Below are positions 1 through 9,762 of a stretch of DNA of 64,000 bases, piece after piece. A program made the position numbers and the translations under genes. Source of the DNA: Pseudomonas sp. (lineage in GTDB: Bacteria > Pseudomonadota > Gammaproteobacteria > Pseudomonadales > Pseudomonadaceae); contig NZ_JAUYNT010000017.1 in NCBI RefSeq assembly GCF_030698175.1, positions 124,001-188,000 on the forward strand, written 5' to 3'. Position 1 is the stretch's first letter, and each line of letters opens with the position of its first letter. The notes beneath the pieces are model-generated. The model was given only the letters and a program-made list of their open reading frames with translations. It searched no databases and had not been told where the DNA came from.

Positions 1-447
1 TACGACCCGCAGTACCGCGATTTGGCGGTCGATGCGGTGGGTCTGTGTGCCGGCAAGGCGCAATTGATGCTCAAGGGGCCGCTGGAGTGGTTGGGCGACT
101 TCCCGGCGGCCGGCTGGCAGCTGTCGGCCAAGCAGTTACGTCAATACGCCGCCAAAGGCCGGCCGTTTCCTGCTGAACGCTGGTTGGCGGCCTCCTGTCA
201 CAACGCCGAAGAGTTGGCGTTGGCGGCGCAGATGGGCGTGGATTTCATCACCTTGTCGCCGTTGCAGCCGACCCTCACCCATCCAGATGCCGCACCCTTG
301 GGCTGGGACTTAGCCCGCGAGCTGATCGGCGCCTGCAATCTGCCGGTATTTCTCTTGGGTGGCCTCAGCCCGCAGGATAGCGAGCGGGCGTGGCAGATTG
401 GCGCCCAAGGGGTGGCCGGAATTCGCGCCTTCTGGCCGACTGTTTAA
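1..447 (+). CDS. Nudix hydrolase / thiamine-phosphate-synthase fusion protein, C-terminal part (5' truncated by window)
   Basis: The reading frame is open from base 1 and ends in TAA at 445-447, so only the C-terminal 148 residues are present. They look like a ThiE-type TIM barrel: a CHNAEEL segment, then FITLSPLQPTL, and a glycine-rich GGLSPQ...GAQGVAGIRAF end resembling the phosphate-binding loops of thiamine phosphate synthase. In Pseudomonas this domain is usually fused behind a MutT-type Nudix domain (PA4400-like), which would lie upstream of the window. The gene order that follows supports this. The fusion's exact reaction is not settled here. A TTG at 22 is internal and not the true start. 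Confidence 0.85.
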   Translation, partial: YDPQYRDLAVDAVGLCAGKAQLMLKGPLEWLGDFPAAGWQLSAKQLRQYAAKGRPFPAERWLAASCHNAEELALAAQMGVDFITLSPLQPTLTHPDAAPLGWDLARELIGACNLPVFLLGGLSPQDSERAWQIGAQGVAGIRAFWPTV

Positions 448-465
448 ACGCTTCCGGGCGTTTAA
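444..465. terminator. Short hairpin covering two convergent stop codons
   Basis: An 8-bp perfect stem (TTAAACGC / GCGTTTAA) with a 6-base loop contains the stop codons of both converging genes. No T-run follows on either strand, so it is at best a weak bidirectional terminator. Confidence 0.4.
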
Positions 466-1043
466 GCGCTCGGCTTGCTTGCCGCCTGCCAGAGTATTTC
501 CTTGATATTTTGCCGGCGGCCGATCAACCGGGCGGCGACAAAGAGTAAATCCGACAGTCGATTCAAATAGGCCAAACCAACGCCTTCAAGCGGCTCGACT
601 GCGCTCAGTTGCTGGCAGCGGCGCTCGGCACTGCGGGCCAAACTGCGGCACAGGTGCGCTTGGGCAACCAGGCGCGAACCGCCGGGCAGGATGAAGTTTT
701 CCAGTGCCCCCAGTTCTTCATTCCACAGGTCAATGGCGGCCTCCAGGCGGCTGATTTCCGGCTGCGCGAGCGCTTTGTATTCGGGCATCGCCAGCTCGCC
801 GCCGAGATCGAACAGGCGATGCTGGCAGGGCGCGAGCACTTCGATCAGCTCGCTCAAACCCGGCCACATCGCCTCTTGGTCGGCCAGTTCGGCCAACAGC
901 ATGCCGAGCTGGCTGTTGAGGCTGTCGACCTCGCCCATCGCCTCGATGCGTGGGTGATCCTTGGCCACGCGGCGGCCATCGGCCAGGCCCGTTTCGCCGC
1001 CGTCGCCGGTGCGGGTGTAGATCTTGGAAAGGCGAAAACCCAT
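462..1043 (-). CDS. PduO-type cob(I)alamin adenosyltransferase
   Basis: The 193-residue protein starts MGFRLSKIYTRTGDGGETGL. The TRTGDGGxTGL segment is the ATP-binding signature of PduO-type ATP:cob(I)alamin adenosyltransferases, which make adenosylcobalamin in the cytoplasm. DSLNSQLG and a C-terminal RLSDLLFVAAR helix also fit, and the length is normal. I chose the ATG at 1043 over the TTG at 1049 because AGGAG lies seven bases upstream. That ribosome site sits in the last codons of the kinase gene, which ends at 1046, so the genes are two bases apart and probably translationally coupled. It is the last gene of the minus-strand operon. Confidence 0.9.
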   Translation of the reverse strand: MGFRLSKIYTRTGDGGETGLADGRRVAKDHPRIEAMGEVDSLNSQLGMLLAELADQEAMWPGLSELIEVLAPCQHRLFDLGGELAMPEYKALAQPEISRLEAAIDLWNEELGALENFILPGGSRLVAQAHLCRSLARSAERRCQQLSAVEPLEGVGLAYLNRLSDLLFVAARLIGRRQNIKEILWQAASKPSA

Positions 1044-1045
1044 GT

Positions 1046-3064
1046 TCAAACTCCTGGTTGCTCAACCACTTGCTGCAACGGCAGGCGCACGCTAAAGCAG
1101 CTGCCTTGGCCGAGTGTGGAGTGCACCTCCATCTGGCCTTTGTGGTTGTTGGTGATAATGAAGTAGGCCACGGACAGCCCAAGACCGGTGCCTTGGCCAA
1201 TTTCCTTGGTGGTAAAAAACGGCTCGAAGATGCGTTTGCGTACCGCCTCGGGCATGCCGATGCCGTTGTCTTCGACCTGGATTTCCGCCCAGGGTGGGCT
1301 GAGCTTACAGCGCAAGACGATGCGTCCCGGCGGCCCACCTGCGGGGCGCTGATGAATCGCCTGGGCGGCGTTTTTCAGCAGGTTCAGCAGCACCTGTTCC
1401 AGCTCGTTGGCGGTGGCTGGCACGCTGCCCAGCTGCGGGTCGAACTCGCGCTGAATCTCCAGGCCCTTAAAGTCGAAGCCTTCGATCAGGTCAAAGTCAT
1501 TGCCGGCGATTTCCACGGCTTGATTGATCAGCAGCGGCAATTGGCAGGCGCTGAGTTCGCGGCTGCTGAGGCGGCTAAAACTGAGCATATGGGTGACGAT
1601 TTTCGCCGCCCGCGAGCCGGCTTGCGCAATGCCGTCGAGCAATTGCGGGATTTCCCGGCGGCTCAGGTAGTCGTTCACCGCGCTCAGTTCGACGCCGCTG
1701 TCGGCGGCCTGGGCGAGGTTTTTTGCCAGCTCGCTGGACAGCCGGCGACGAATGTTTTGCACGTTATGCAAAATCGCCCCCAGCGGGTTGTTAATCTCAT
1801 GGGCCATGCCGGCCGCCAAGCCGCCGACCGAGAGCATTTTCTCCGATTGCACCATCAACTCTTCCATGACCAGGCGTTGGCTGATGTCATCGATGCGAAT
1901 CACCACGCCACGGCCACTGCTGCCCACCAGGGGATAAAAGGTCAGGGCGAAGTGCTGCGGCTGATCATTTTTGCTCCAGGTTACCCGTTCGATTTTCTCT
2001 ACCTGATGGCGTTCGTTGGTGCGCTTGAGTTGCTCGAGAAAAGGTTTGAGCGAGGGAAAGGCGAGGAAAATCGGCTGGTTCAGGGCCTGGTTCAGCGGTG
2101 TGCCGGAGAGCCGGCTGGCTTCCTGGTTCCACTGGGTGACGTAGAGTTGTTCATCCAGGGCGATCAGCGCCGAGGGCATCGAGTTGATGATGCTGTTGAG
2201 GTAATTCTGAAAGCCGGTGAGTTTTTTCTCGATCTTGTTACGGACCTGCACCTCCATTTCCAGTTTGCGGTTGGAGTGGCGGGTCAGCTTGGTCAGTTGC
2301 TGGGCTTCATCGCTGGCGGTTTGGGCGTCGTCACGGGCGCGTTTCAGTTCGTCTTCACGGGCCTGAATACGCGTCAGCATGGTGTTGAAGGCCTCTGCCA
2401 AACTGCCCAGTTCGTCGTTATTGCCGGGACGGGCGCGCAGGGCGTAGTTTTCTTGGTTGGTGACTTGCCGCGACAACTCCTCCAGGCGCCGGATGGGTTT
2501 AGTCACCAGGCTGCGTACCTGTCTGGCCACCACTAACCAGAGCAGCAGGCTCAGGCACAGAATCAACAGGCTGGCGGCCACTATGCCTTGGTAGAAGGCC
2601 GGCGACAGCTCGCTGGCGGCGACCAGTAACAGGTGCCCGGGGGCTTCTCCAGATTGCTCCAGCTCAACCAGATGCGCGGCGCCGTGGTTGTTCTGCAGCC
2701 AGCCTGGTACTTGCGCAAAATGCTCGGGCAGAGGCAGGGTGTCGTCGTGTTGCAACTCTGCCAGGCGCTGGCCGTCGTGGCCATACAAGGCGGCGCCGCG
2801 CAGTGCGGAAAACTCGCTGAGGTTGTTCAGTAACGCCTTGGCGCTGCTGTCTGAGACCAGTGCTGCGTGGCTCAGAGTGGGATTGCTGAGCAGCCGGCCG
2901 ATACTGGTCAAGGCCTGGGGGTCAACGTTTTGCCGGGCAATCCAATAGACGGCGCTGACAAACACCAGATTCACCACCAGCAGCACTGTGCCCAGCAGCA
3001 CCAAGAGCGCCGCGAGGAGTTTATGCCCAACGCTGAGGTTGGCTAGGGTCTGGCGCAGGGACAT
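1046..3064 (-). CDS. Membrane sensor histidine kinase (HAMP-PAS-HisKA-HATPase)
   Basis: This 672-residue kinase has two membrane segments (about 15-40 and 155-180) bracketing a periplasmic region. A HAMP domain and coiled coil follow (about 180-280), then a PAS domain (about 285-390), a HisKA domain with [11 protein letters not shown] carrying the phosphorylated His (about 425), and an ATPase domain with N-box [10 protein letters not shown] and G-boxes DNGIGM and GTGLGLS. The ligand is unknown. There is no receiver domain. The only receiver protein in the same operon, 1 kb upstream, is a candidate partner, although its output domain looks degenerate. It corresponds to PA4398 by position. The gene starts 50 bases after panE. 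Confidence 0.9.
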   Translation of the reverse strand: MSLRQTLANLSVGHKLLAALLVLLGTVLLVVNLVFVSAVYWIARQNVDPQALTSIGRLLSNPTLSHAALVSDSSAKALLNNLSEFSALRGAALYGHDGQRLAELQHDDTLPLPEHFAQVPGWLQNNHGAAHLVELEQSGEAPGHLLLVAASELSPAFYQGIVAASLLILCLSLLLWLVVARQVRSLVTKPIRRLEELSRQVTNQENYALRARPGNNDELGSLAEAFNTMLTRIQAREDELKRARDDAQTASDEAQQLTKLTRHSNRKLEMEVQVRNKIEKKLTGFQNYLNSIINSMPSALIALDEQLYVTQWNQEASRLSGTPLNQALNQPIFLAFPSLKPFLEQLKRTNERHQVEKIERVTWSKNDQPQHFALTFYPLVGSSGRGVVIRIDDISQRLVMEELMVQSEKMLSVGGLAAGMAHEINNPLGAILHNVQNIRRRLSSELAKNLAQAADSGVELSAVNDYLSRREIPQLLDGIAQAGSRAAKIVTHMLSFSRLSSRELSACQLPLLINQAVEIAGNDFDLIEGFDFKGLEIQREFDPQLGSVPATANELEQVLLNLLKNAAQAIHQRPAGGPPGRIVLRCKLSPPWAEIQVEDNGIGMPEAVRKRIFEPFFTTKEIGQGTGLGLSVAYFIITNNHKGQMEVHSTLGQGSCFSVRLPLQQVVEQPGV

Positions 3065-3114
3065 GGCGGGCGGCTAGCTGATCTTGGCGGGTGTTTGGCA
3101 GGGTAGCGCGGCTG

Positions 3115-4106
<992 letters not shown>

Positions 4107-4110
4107 GGAT

Positions 4111-5076
4111 TTATTGGCTGGGCGACAGGCGTGCGGCGTTGATTCGGCCATGGTTGTACGCCTCAGGCAGCAGCTCGACGGCTTTGTCGATCAGGTCCTC
4201 GGGCGTTAGCGGCAGGGCGTTGGCGTCGAGGCCGACCAGGCTGATGCCGGCTTTGAGGGTGATAAAACCTTCGCTGGTTTTAAAGGCTTTGAGGTTTAAG
4301 CCCTCATGTAAGCGCTTGAAGCTGGTGGGTGAGCATTCCTGAATGTTTTCCAGCAGTGCAATCAGGCCGAAATGGCTGTCGTCCAACCGGGTTAATACGT
4401 CGAGCGGGCGCACATGCTGCTGCAATCGGCGGGCGACGCCATGCAGCAGTTCGCTGTGAAAGTCCTCGCCGTATTGCTCGCGCAACTGGCCGGCTTCCTG
4501 CAGGCCGATCAGCAGATAGCACAGTGCGCCGCCACGGGATTCTAGCTGCCGCAGGCTGTCGCTCAAACGTTGCTGAAGCAGGCGGGTGTTGCCCAGGCCG
4601 GTCAGCGGATCGATCAGGTTGCGTTGTTCGAGGCTGGAGATGTTCTGCGTCAGCAGGTGGTTTTCCTGCAGCAGGCGTTGCAGGGTGTTGCACAAACGGT
4701 CGGCGGCAAACACTCGCGGTACTAGCTGTTCGTGCATGGCGGCTTTATTGATGAAGTCATCGACGCCACTTTCAAAGGCCTCACCCAGGACGTTTTCGCC
4801 TTCGCGCCCGGTCAGCAAAATAATGTAGGTGTAATGATGGGTCATTTCGTCTTGTTGGCGAACCCGACTGGTCAGCTCTAAACCGTCAATCTCCGGCATC
4901 ATCCAATCGGCCAGCAAGACACTGGCAGGACGTTGCTCTTGTAGGGTCAGGGCTTCGAGGGCGCTGCTGGCAAAACGTACATCGAGATAACCGGCCAGCT
5001 TCAGCGCGCGACCAATAATTGCGCTGGAGAACTTGGTGTCATCGACCACCAGAATGCTGAGGTGCGGGTTGGGCAT
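4111..5076 (-). CDS. Response regulator with receiver and degenerate GGDEF domain
   Basis: The 321-residue protein has an N-terminal receiver domain (about 1-125: VVDDTKFSS acidic pair, ADWMMPEIDG with the phospho-acceptor Asp, and FINKA with the conserved Lys), a linker helix, and a GGDEF-fold domain starting DPLTGLGNTRLL (about 155-315). The active-site signature is replaced by RLDDSHFGL, so diguanylate cyclase activity is unlikely. It is more likely a c-di-GMP or protein-interaction module. It corresponds to PA4396 by order, is first in a minus-strand operon ahead of panE and the kinase, and is divergent from yajQ. The start ATG has only a weak ribosome site. Confidence 0.85.
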   Translation of the reverse strand: MPNPHLSILVVDDTKFSSAIIGRALKLAGYLDVRFASSALEALTLQEQRPASVLLADWMMPEIDGLELTSRVRQQDEMTHHYTYIILLTGREGENVLGEAFESGVDDFINKAAMHEQLVPRVFAADRLCNTLQRLLQENHLLTQNISSLEQRNLIDPLTGLGNTRLLQQRLSDSLRQLESRGGALCYLLIGLQEAGQLREQYGEDFHSELLHGVARRLQQHVRPLDVLTRLDDSHFGLIALLENIQECSPTSFKRLHEGLNLKAFKTSEGFITLKAGISLVGLDANALPLTPEDLIDKAVELLPEAYNHGRINAARLSPSQ

Positions 5077-5152
5077 TGAGGCGGCTCACTAAAGGGGCAA
5101 GAAAGAGGCAAGAAACGCCGGCGTTGAGCCGGTCTATACGGAGATGAACAGT

Positions 5153-5158
5153 TATAAT
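5153..5158 (+). promoter_or_regulatory. Candidate -10 box for yajQ
   Basis: A perfect TATAAT lies 93 bases upstream of the yajQ start, in the divergent gap between the response regulator and yajQ. No convincing -35 hexamer is present at 16-18 bases, so it is a candidate only. Confidence 0.4.
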
Positions 5159-5250
5159 GACTTCGCGTTTAAACCGTCAAGCCGGGAGACGTCCGTCCGT
5201 GACGTCGGTCGCGCCTTCTATCTGGCGCCTTATTATTGTGGAGAAAACCC

Positions 5251-5730
5251 ATGCCCTCGTTCGACGTGGTGTCCGAATTGGATAAACACGAAGTCACCAA
5301 TGCCATCGATAATGCCAGCAAAGAGCTGGAGCGGCGTTTTGATTTACGTGGCAAAGGCAGTTTCGAGCTAAAAGACCTGGTCATTGACCTGACTGGCGAA
5401 GCCGATTTTATTCTTGAGCAAATGAAGCCGATTCTCGAGCAGTCGTTGATCAAGCGCAAAATTGATGTCCAATGCCTGGAGTACAAAGACGCTTTCCCTT
5501 CGGGCAAAGGCGTTAAGCAAGAAGCGACCCTGCGCGAGGGGATTGATAAGGAGCTGGCGAAGAAGATCGTCGCCCATATCAAAGACAGCAAGCTGAAAGT
5601 TCAAGCCGCCATTCAGGGCGAGCAAGTGCGGGTAACCGGTAAGAAGCGCGATGACCTGCAAGAAGCCATGGCCGCCTTGCGTGCCCGCGATTTCAGCATG
5701 CCATTGCAGTTTAATAACTTTCGCGACTGA
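5251..5730 (+). CDS. yajQ: YajQ family nucleotide-binding protein
   Basis: The 159-residue protein starts [20 protein letters not shown] and contains FDLRGKGSF, both hallmark YajQ/UPF0234 segments. It has two ferredoxin-like halves, and members bind nucleotides; some family members are reported to bind c-di-GMP. I chose the ATG at 5251 over an in-frame TTG at 5236 because the canonical N-terminus begins there and GGAG lies just upstream. It is a single-gene unit between a candidate promoter and a strong terminator. Confidence 0.95.
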   Translation: MPSFDVVSELDKHEVTNAIDNASKELERRFDLRGKGSFELKDLVIDLTGEADFILEQMKPILEQSLIKRKIDVQCLEYKDAFPSGKGVKQEATLREGIDKELAKKIVAHIKDSKLKVQAAIQGEQVRVTGKKRDDLQEAMAALRARDFSMPLQFNNFRD

Positions 5731-5760
5731 TACTTAGTCAAAGTTATGGCCGCACGCCGC

Positions 5761-5790
5761 AAAAGGTCGACTTCGAGTCGGCCTTTTTTA
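5761..5790. terminator. Bidirectional intrinsic terminator between yajQ and ampG
   Basis: A 12-bp stem (AAAAGGTCGACT / AGTCGGCCTTTT, one G-T pair) with a TCG loop is followed by T on the plus strand and preceded by A. It can terminate both convergent genes and touches the ampG stop codon. Confidence 0.85.
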
Positions 5791-7341
5791 TTCCTGACGG
5801 TTGTCGCCGCTGGCTGGCGCCATTTGTTTGCGCCACTGCAGGGCGACCAACAGCAACGTTGGTATCCCGAGCAGGGCGGTGACCAGAAAGAATTGCGCGT
5901 AACCCAATTTTTCCACCATGACTCCCGAGTAACCGCCGATCAGCCGTGGCAGTAACAGCATCAGTGAGCTGAGCAGGGCGTATTGGGTGGCGGAGAATTT
6001 CAGGTTGGTCAGGCTCGACAAATAGGCGACAAAGGCCGCAGTGGCCAGGCCTGAGCTGAAGTTGTCGAAGGAAATACTGACCATCAGCATTTGCAGATGC
6101 GGGCCCATGTCAGCCAGCAGCACAAATAACAAATTAGTCGCCGCCGACGTCACTCCGCCGATAAACAGGATCGGCATGATGCCAAACCGCATGATCAGCA
6201 CCCCGCCGAAACCGGCGCCGAACAGGGTCATAACCAGGCCAAAAATCTTGCTGACGCTGGCGATCTGCTCCTTGGTAAAGCCTTGGTCGATATAGAACAC
6301 GTTGGCCATTACGCCCATCACGGTGTCGGACATGCGATAGGTGGCCACCAGCCCCAGCAACAGAAAAGCCTGCCAGCGATAGCGCAAGATAAAGTCGTTA
6401 ACTGGCGTCAATACCGGTGCCAAGCCGCGCCGGCCGCCCGTTGATAAACACAACGCGGTGAGGACGCTGTACAGCAGCGCGCGCATAAGCGCGCGATCAT
6501 CGCGCAGTAACTCGAACAGGCTGATTTCGCCGTTGATCACGCTGGCAAAGTCGCTGTGATAGAACTGGGTAAACATCGCCGGTACCGAGATCAGCAGCAC
6601 TATCAGCACCAGTACCGAGATCAGTTGGTGGCTGAGGCCGTAGCGTTCGGCCGACAGCTGGGTGCGCAGCGGCAGCGGTGGCTCGCGCATCCACAGGGTG
6701 GTGATCAGCCCCGGCAGCATCAGCATGGCAAACAGCATGTAGGTGCTGGCCCAGGCGCCGTGCTGATAGCTCAGGCTGGAGGCGCCAAACCAGTCGGCAA
6801 AATACAGCGCCCCCGCCGTGGCCAGCAGGGCCGCGACCCGGTAACCGGCCATGTAGCTGGCAGCCAGCGCGGCTTGATGACTGTCGTCGGCGATCTCCAG
6901 GCGATAGGCATCCACCGCAATGTCTTGGGTCGCGGAGGCAAAGGCCACCACCACGGCAATCGCAATCAGCCCATTGAGGTGTAGCTTGGGGTCGCAAAAA
7001 GCCATGGCTACCAAGCCCAAGGCGACCAATGTTTGCGATAACACCAGCCAGGAGCGGCGCCGGCCCAGGCGACCCAGGATGGGTAAACGCCATTGGTCGA
7101 GCAGTGGCGACCAGACCCATTTAAACGCATAGGCCAGGCCGATCAAGCTGGCAAAGCCGATGGTTTCCCGGGCGATACCGGCCTCGCGCAGCCACACCGA
7201 CAGCGTTGAAAACACCAGCATATAAGGCAGGCCTGCGGCGAAGCCGAGCAGCAGCAGGGCTAGCGAGGCCGGCGTGGCGTAGGCGGCGAGGGCGGCGCGC
7301 CAGCTTTTCGGCGGCATGGCGCGCGAGCTTTGGTCAGACAT
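5788..7341 (-). CDS. ampG: AmpG family muropeptide permease (MFS)
   Basis: This 517-residue major-facilitator protein begins its first membrane helix at ALLLLGFAAGLPYMLVFSTL and has about 14 hydrophobic segments, with the AmpG-typical FASATQDIAVDAYR motif near residue 140. AmpG imports GlcNAc-anhydroMurNAc peptides from the periplasm for peptidoglycan recycling, which in Pseudomonas feeds the ampC induction signal. Gene order fits PA4393. I chose ATG 7341 (MSDQSSRAMPPK); a TTG-like upstream extension to 7392 lacks conservation-like content, and ATG 7317 is also possible. Confidence 0.92.
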   Translation of the reverse strand: MSDQSSRAMPPKSWRAALAAYATPASLALLLLGFAAGLPYMLVFSTLSVWLREAGIARETIGFASLIGLAYAFKWVWSPLLDQWRLPILGRLGRRRSWLVLSQTLVALGLVAMAFCDPKLHLNGLIAIAVVVAFASATQDIAVDAYRLEIADDSHQAALAASYMAGYRVAALLATAGALYFADWFGASSLSYQHGAWASTYMLFAMLMLPGLITTLWMREPPLPLRTQLSAERYGLSHQLISVLVLIVLLISVPAMFTQFYHSDFASVINGEISLFELLRDDRALMRALLYSVLTALCLSTGGRRGLAPVLTPVNDFILRYRWQAFLLLGLVATYRMSDTVMGVMANVFYIDQGFTKEQIASVSKIFGLVMTLFGAGFGGVLIMRFGIMPILFIGGVTSAATNLLFVLLADMGPHLQMLMVSISFDNFSSGLATAAFVAYLSSLTNLKFSATQYALLSSLMLLLPRLIGGYSGVMVEKLGYAQFFLVTALLGIPTLLLVALQWRKQMAPASGDNRQE

Positions 7342-7421
7342 AAAACGAGCCTGCGGTGTGCGGGCAGGCGCTAAAGGCTGCCGGGGTTGCAATCGAGGCC
7401 CGCACTTTAACTGCTGCGCGC

Positions 7422-7799
7422 CTACGGGCGCCAGCCATGCCGGCGGATATCAACCCTATCGTTAGTCAGGTAAATGCCTTCTTCGCGCAGCCGTTGGCGT
7501 TGTTCGTCGCCACTTAGCGTGCCCTGCGCCAGGCTTAGGTGGCCGCTGGCAGCTATCACTCGGTGCCATGGTAAGGTTGAGCCGGATGGCAGCTGGCTGA
7601 GGGTGCGGCCAACCCAGCGCGCCGCCCGACCGAGGCCCGCGAAGGCGGCTAACTGCCCGTAACTGACCACACAGCCGCTGGGTATCTGCGCCAAGCTCAG
7701 GTACAGAGCCTCCCGTCGGGCGGCTGCGCTTGCCGATGGCGGGTTGCTACAGGCATGCTGCCGGCCCTTTTGCTGTTCCGCATACTCTTGGTTGCTCAT
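7422..7799 (-). CDS. Alkyltransferase-like (Atl) MGMT-family protein
   Basis: The 125-residue protein consists of only the C-terminal DNA-binding domain of O6-alkylguanine-DNA alkyltransferases: SYGQLAAFAGLGRAARWVG, then LPWHRVI. The usual PCHR cysteine is Trp (PWHR), the mark of alkyltransferase-like proteins that bind O6-alkylguanine without removing the alkyl group and hand it to nucleotide excision repair. The ATG at 7799 is the best ATG, but its first two bases are shared with the ATG of the divergent gene, and no good ribosome site precedes it. An earlier or later non-ATG start is possible. Confidence 0.87.
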   Translation of the reverse strand: MSNQEYAEQQKGRQHACSNPPSASAAARREALYLSLAQIPSGCVVSYGQLAAFAGLGRAARWVGRTLSQLPSGSTLPWHRVIAASGHLSLAQGTLSGDEQRQRLREEGIYLTNDRVDIRRHGWRP

Positions 7800-8811
7800 G
7801 TTACTGCGTACTCTGTTGATATTTTTGAGCTGTTCACTGGCGTTGCCAACGCTGGCCGATACGGTGTGGTTAAACAATGGTGACCGGCTTAGCGGTGACA
7901 TTATTTTGCTGGATGGCGGCAAGTTGGCGCTAAAAACCAAGTATGCCGGCCGGGTGCTGATTGACTGGGCGGATATTGACACCCTCAGCTCTGATCAGCC
8001 GCTGTTGGTTAAGCGTTCAGGCTTTGAGGGGCAACACAGCCAGCGCCTGCAAGCCGCCGAAGCGGGTCAGGTGCAAGTGCTCAATGGCCAGAGCCAAACC
8101 GTCGCCCTGGCCGACATTAAGCAGTTAGTGCCGCCACGGCCGCTGATCAACGATTTCGTCTGGGAAGGCAATCTGGACGCCAAGCTCGAACTTGAGCGCA
8201 ATCAGGATGACACCGACGAGTTCAAGCTTAAGGGCGATAGCCGTGTCAGTCATGGGGCCTGGCGGCATGTAGTCAAGGGCGAGCTTGAGCATGAGACGAA
8301 AAACACGCAAAAGGTCGAGCAAAACTGGCAGCTCGATTACGACCTCGACCGTTTTATCACTGAGCAATGGTTTGTGCGCAGCAGCCTGCACGAGGAGCGC
8401 AATGAGTTTGAGTCAATCGACCGCAAGAGTTCTTACGGTATTGGCCCAGGCTACCGATTCTGGGACGATGAACTGGGGCGTTTTGAGCTGATTGCTCAGT
8501 ATCAGCGCTACCGGTTGCATGCCGATGTCTCTGCGGCCTATCCGGGTGACATCAGTTTCGATGCCGGCAGCATGGAGTGGGATTACAAGCGCTTGTTGGC
8601 GGGCACCCGGGTCGAGCTTTACAGCACTGGCCAGTTGGCCTTGCCGCTGATTGATCAGGTTGACTACGTGTTCGAGGGCGAGGCGGGTTTGCGTTACCGG
8701 GTCAATGAGTGGGCGCGGATTTCGCTGCTGTATGAGCTCAATCAAACCCGCGGCCTGGGGCAGACTTCGGCGGATCGCCAATACATGCTGGGGTTGGGGA
8801 TTGGCTGGTAG
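7798..8811 (+). CDS. DUF481 (YdiY-like) outer-membrane protein
   Basis: The 337-residue protein starts MLLRTLLIFLSCSLALPTLA, a Sec signal peptide cleaved near ADTVWL. The next segment VWLNNGDRLSGDIILLDGGK and a C-terminal half of alternating amphipathic strands (DWDDELGRFELIAQYQRY-type) ending in GLGIGW fit the DUF481/YdiY family, a predicted outer-membrane beta-barrel of unknown function. The order matches PA4390-like genes. The start codon overlaps that of the divergent Atl gene in the tetramer CATG, so there is no intergenic space and the promoters must lie within coding sequence. Confidence 0.8.
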   Translation: MLLRTLLIFLSCSLALPTLADTVWLNNGDRLSGDIILLDGGKLALKTKYAGRVLIDWADIDTLSSDQPLLVKRSGFEGQHSQRLQAAEAGQVQVLNGQSQTVALADIKQLVPPRPLINDFVWEGNLDAKLELERNQDDTDEFKLKGDSRVSHGAWRHVVKGELEHETKNTQKVEQNWQLDYDLDRFITEQWFVRSSLHEERNEFESIDRKSSYGIGPGYRFWDDELGRFELIAQYQRYRLHADVSAAYPGDISFDAGSMEWDYKRLLAGTRVELYSTGQLALPLIDQVDYVFEGEAGLRYRVNEWARISLLYELNQTRGLGQTSADRQYMLGLGIGW

Positions 8812-8837
8812 CTGGCGCAGCTCTAGCTTGCGTCGAT

Positions 8838-8875
8838 AAAAAAGCCCCGCAGTCAGGTCGAGTGCGGGGCTTTTT
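8838..8875. terminator. Strong bidirectional terminator
   Basis: A 13-bp perfect stem AAAAAGCCCCGCA / TGCGGGGCTTTTT with an 11-base loop lies between the convergent DUF481 and SDR genes. Confidence 0.92.
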
Positions 8876-8898
8876 GGTTGTTGCGTACGGGGCTGTGA

Positions 8899-9657
8899 TT
8901 ACAGACGCAGGCCGCCGTCTAGCTCAAGGATACGACCGGTGTAGTAGTCGTTTTCTAGGATGTAGGCCACCGAGTGAGCGATTTCGGCAGGCTTGCCCAT
9001 GCGCTTAAGTGGAATGCCGGAGCACATGCGCTCCAGGGCTTCGGGCTTCATGCTGGCAACCATTTCGGTCTCGATAAAGCCGGGTGCCACGCCCGCCACG
9101 CGGATGCCATAGCGTGCCAGCTCTTTGGCCCAGACCACGGTGTCGGCCGCAACGCCGGCTTTGGCCGCCGAATAGTTGGCCTGGCCGATGTTGCCGGCAC
9201 GGGATATCGAGGAGATATTAACGATTGCGCCTTCGTTCTTCAGCTCAATCATCTTCGCCGCTACTTCGCGGGTGCAGAGGAACACGCCGGTCAGGTTGAC
9301 GTCGATCACCGCTTGCCACTGGGCCAGGCTGAGTTTGGTCATCTCGCCATCTTTGACCTTGATGGTCAGGCCGTCGCGCAGAATCCCGGCATTGTTGACC
9401 AGGCCATTGATGGCGCCGAAATCGGCGGCAACCTGTGCGACCATATGGGTCACTTGTTCTTCATTGGCGACGTTGCACAGGTAAGCGCGGGCTTCAACGC
9501 CAGCGGCCTTGCACACGGCCACGGCTTCATCGAGTGTCTCTTGGTTGAGGTCGACCAGTGCCAGCTTGACGCCTTTGCCGGCCAGGTATTCAGCCATGGC
9601 TCGACCCAGACCCTGGCAGCCGCCGGTGATGATGATGACCTTGTCTTGTAATTGCAT
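8899..9657 (-). CDS. SDR family oxidoreductase, 3-oxoacyl-ACP reductase (FabG)-like
   Basis: This 252-residue classical short-chain dehydrogenase has TGGCQGLG (cofactor loop, about residue 12), LVNNAG, and the catalytic set in SSISRAGNIGQANYSAAKAG (Ser, Tyr, Lys), with a C-terminal LDGGLRL typical of FabG-like reductases. The substrate is not evident; gene order fits PA4389. ATG 9657 is preceded by GGGGG at eight bases, better than an upstream codon at 9672. It is divergent from the HugZ-like gene. Confidence 0.85.
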   Translation of the reverse strand: MQLQDKVIIITGGCQGLGRAMAEYLAGKGVKLALVDLNQETLDEAVAVCKAAGVEARAYLCNVANEEQVTHMVAQVAADFGAINGLVNNAGILRDGLTIKVKDGEMTKLSLAQWQAVIDVNLTGVFLCTREVAAKMIELKNEGAIVNISSISRAGNIGQANYSAAKAGVAADTVVWAKELARYGIRVAGVAPGFIETEMVASMKPEALERMCSGIPLKRMGKPAEIAHSVAYILENDYYTGRILELDGGLRL

Positions 9658-9762
9658 AGGTTGTTCCCCCAATGGTTAAAGCTAATTGCCCCGTTGGTGC
9701 CGCAGGACCTGAGTGCTGAGCGCCTGTCCGTTTATGACGAATTCTGTACGAGGAGTCACAAG

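Noticed and set aside
444..465. Convergent hairpin as a strong intrinsic terminator
   Set aside because: No T-tract on either strand; listed only as a weak candidate.
950..2536. 528-codon plus-strand frame opposite the histidine kinase
   Set aside because: The kinase motifs on the minus strand are complete, and the plus frame has no start signal or family features.
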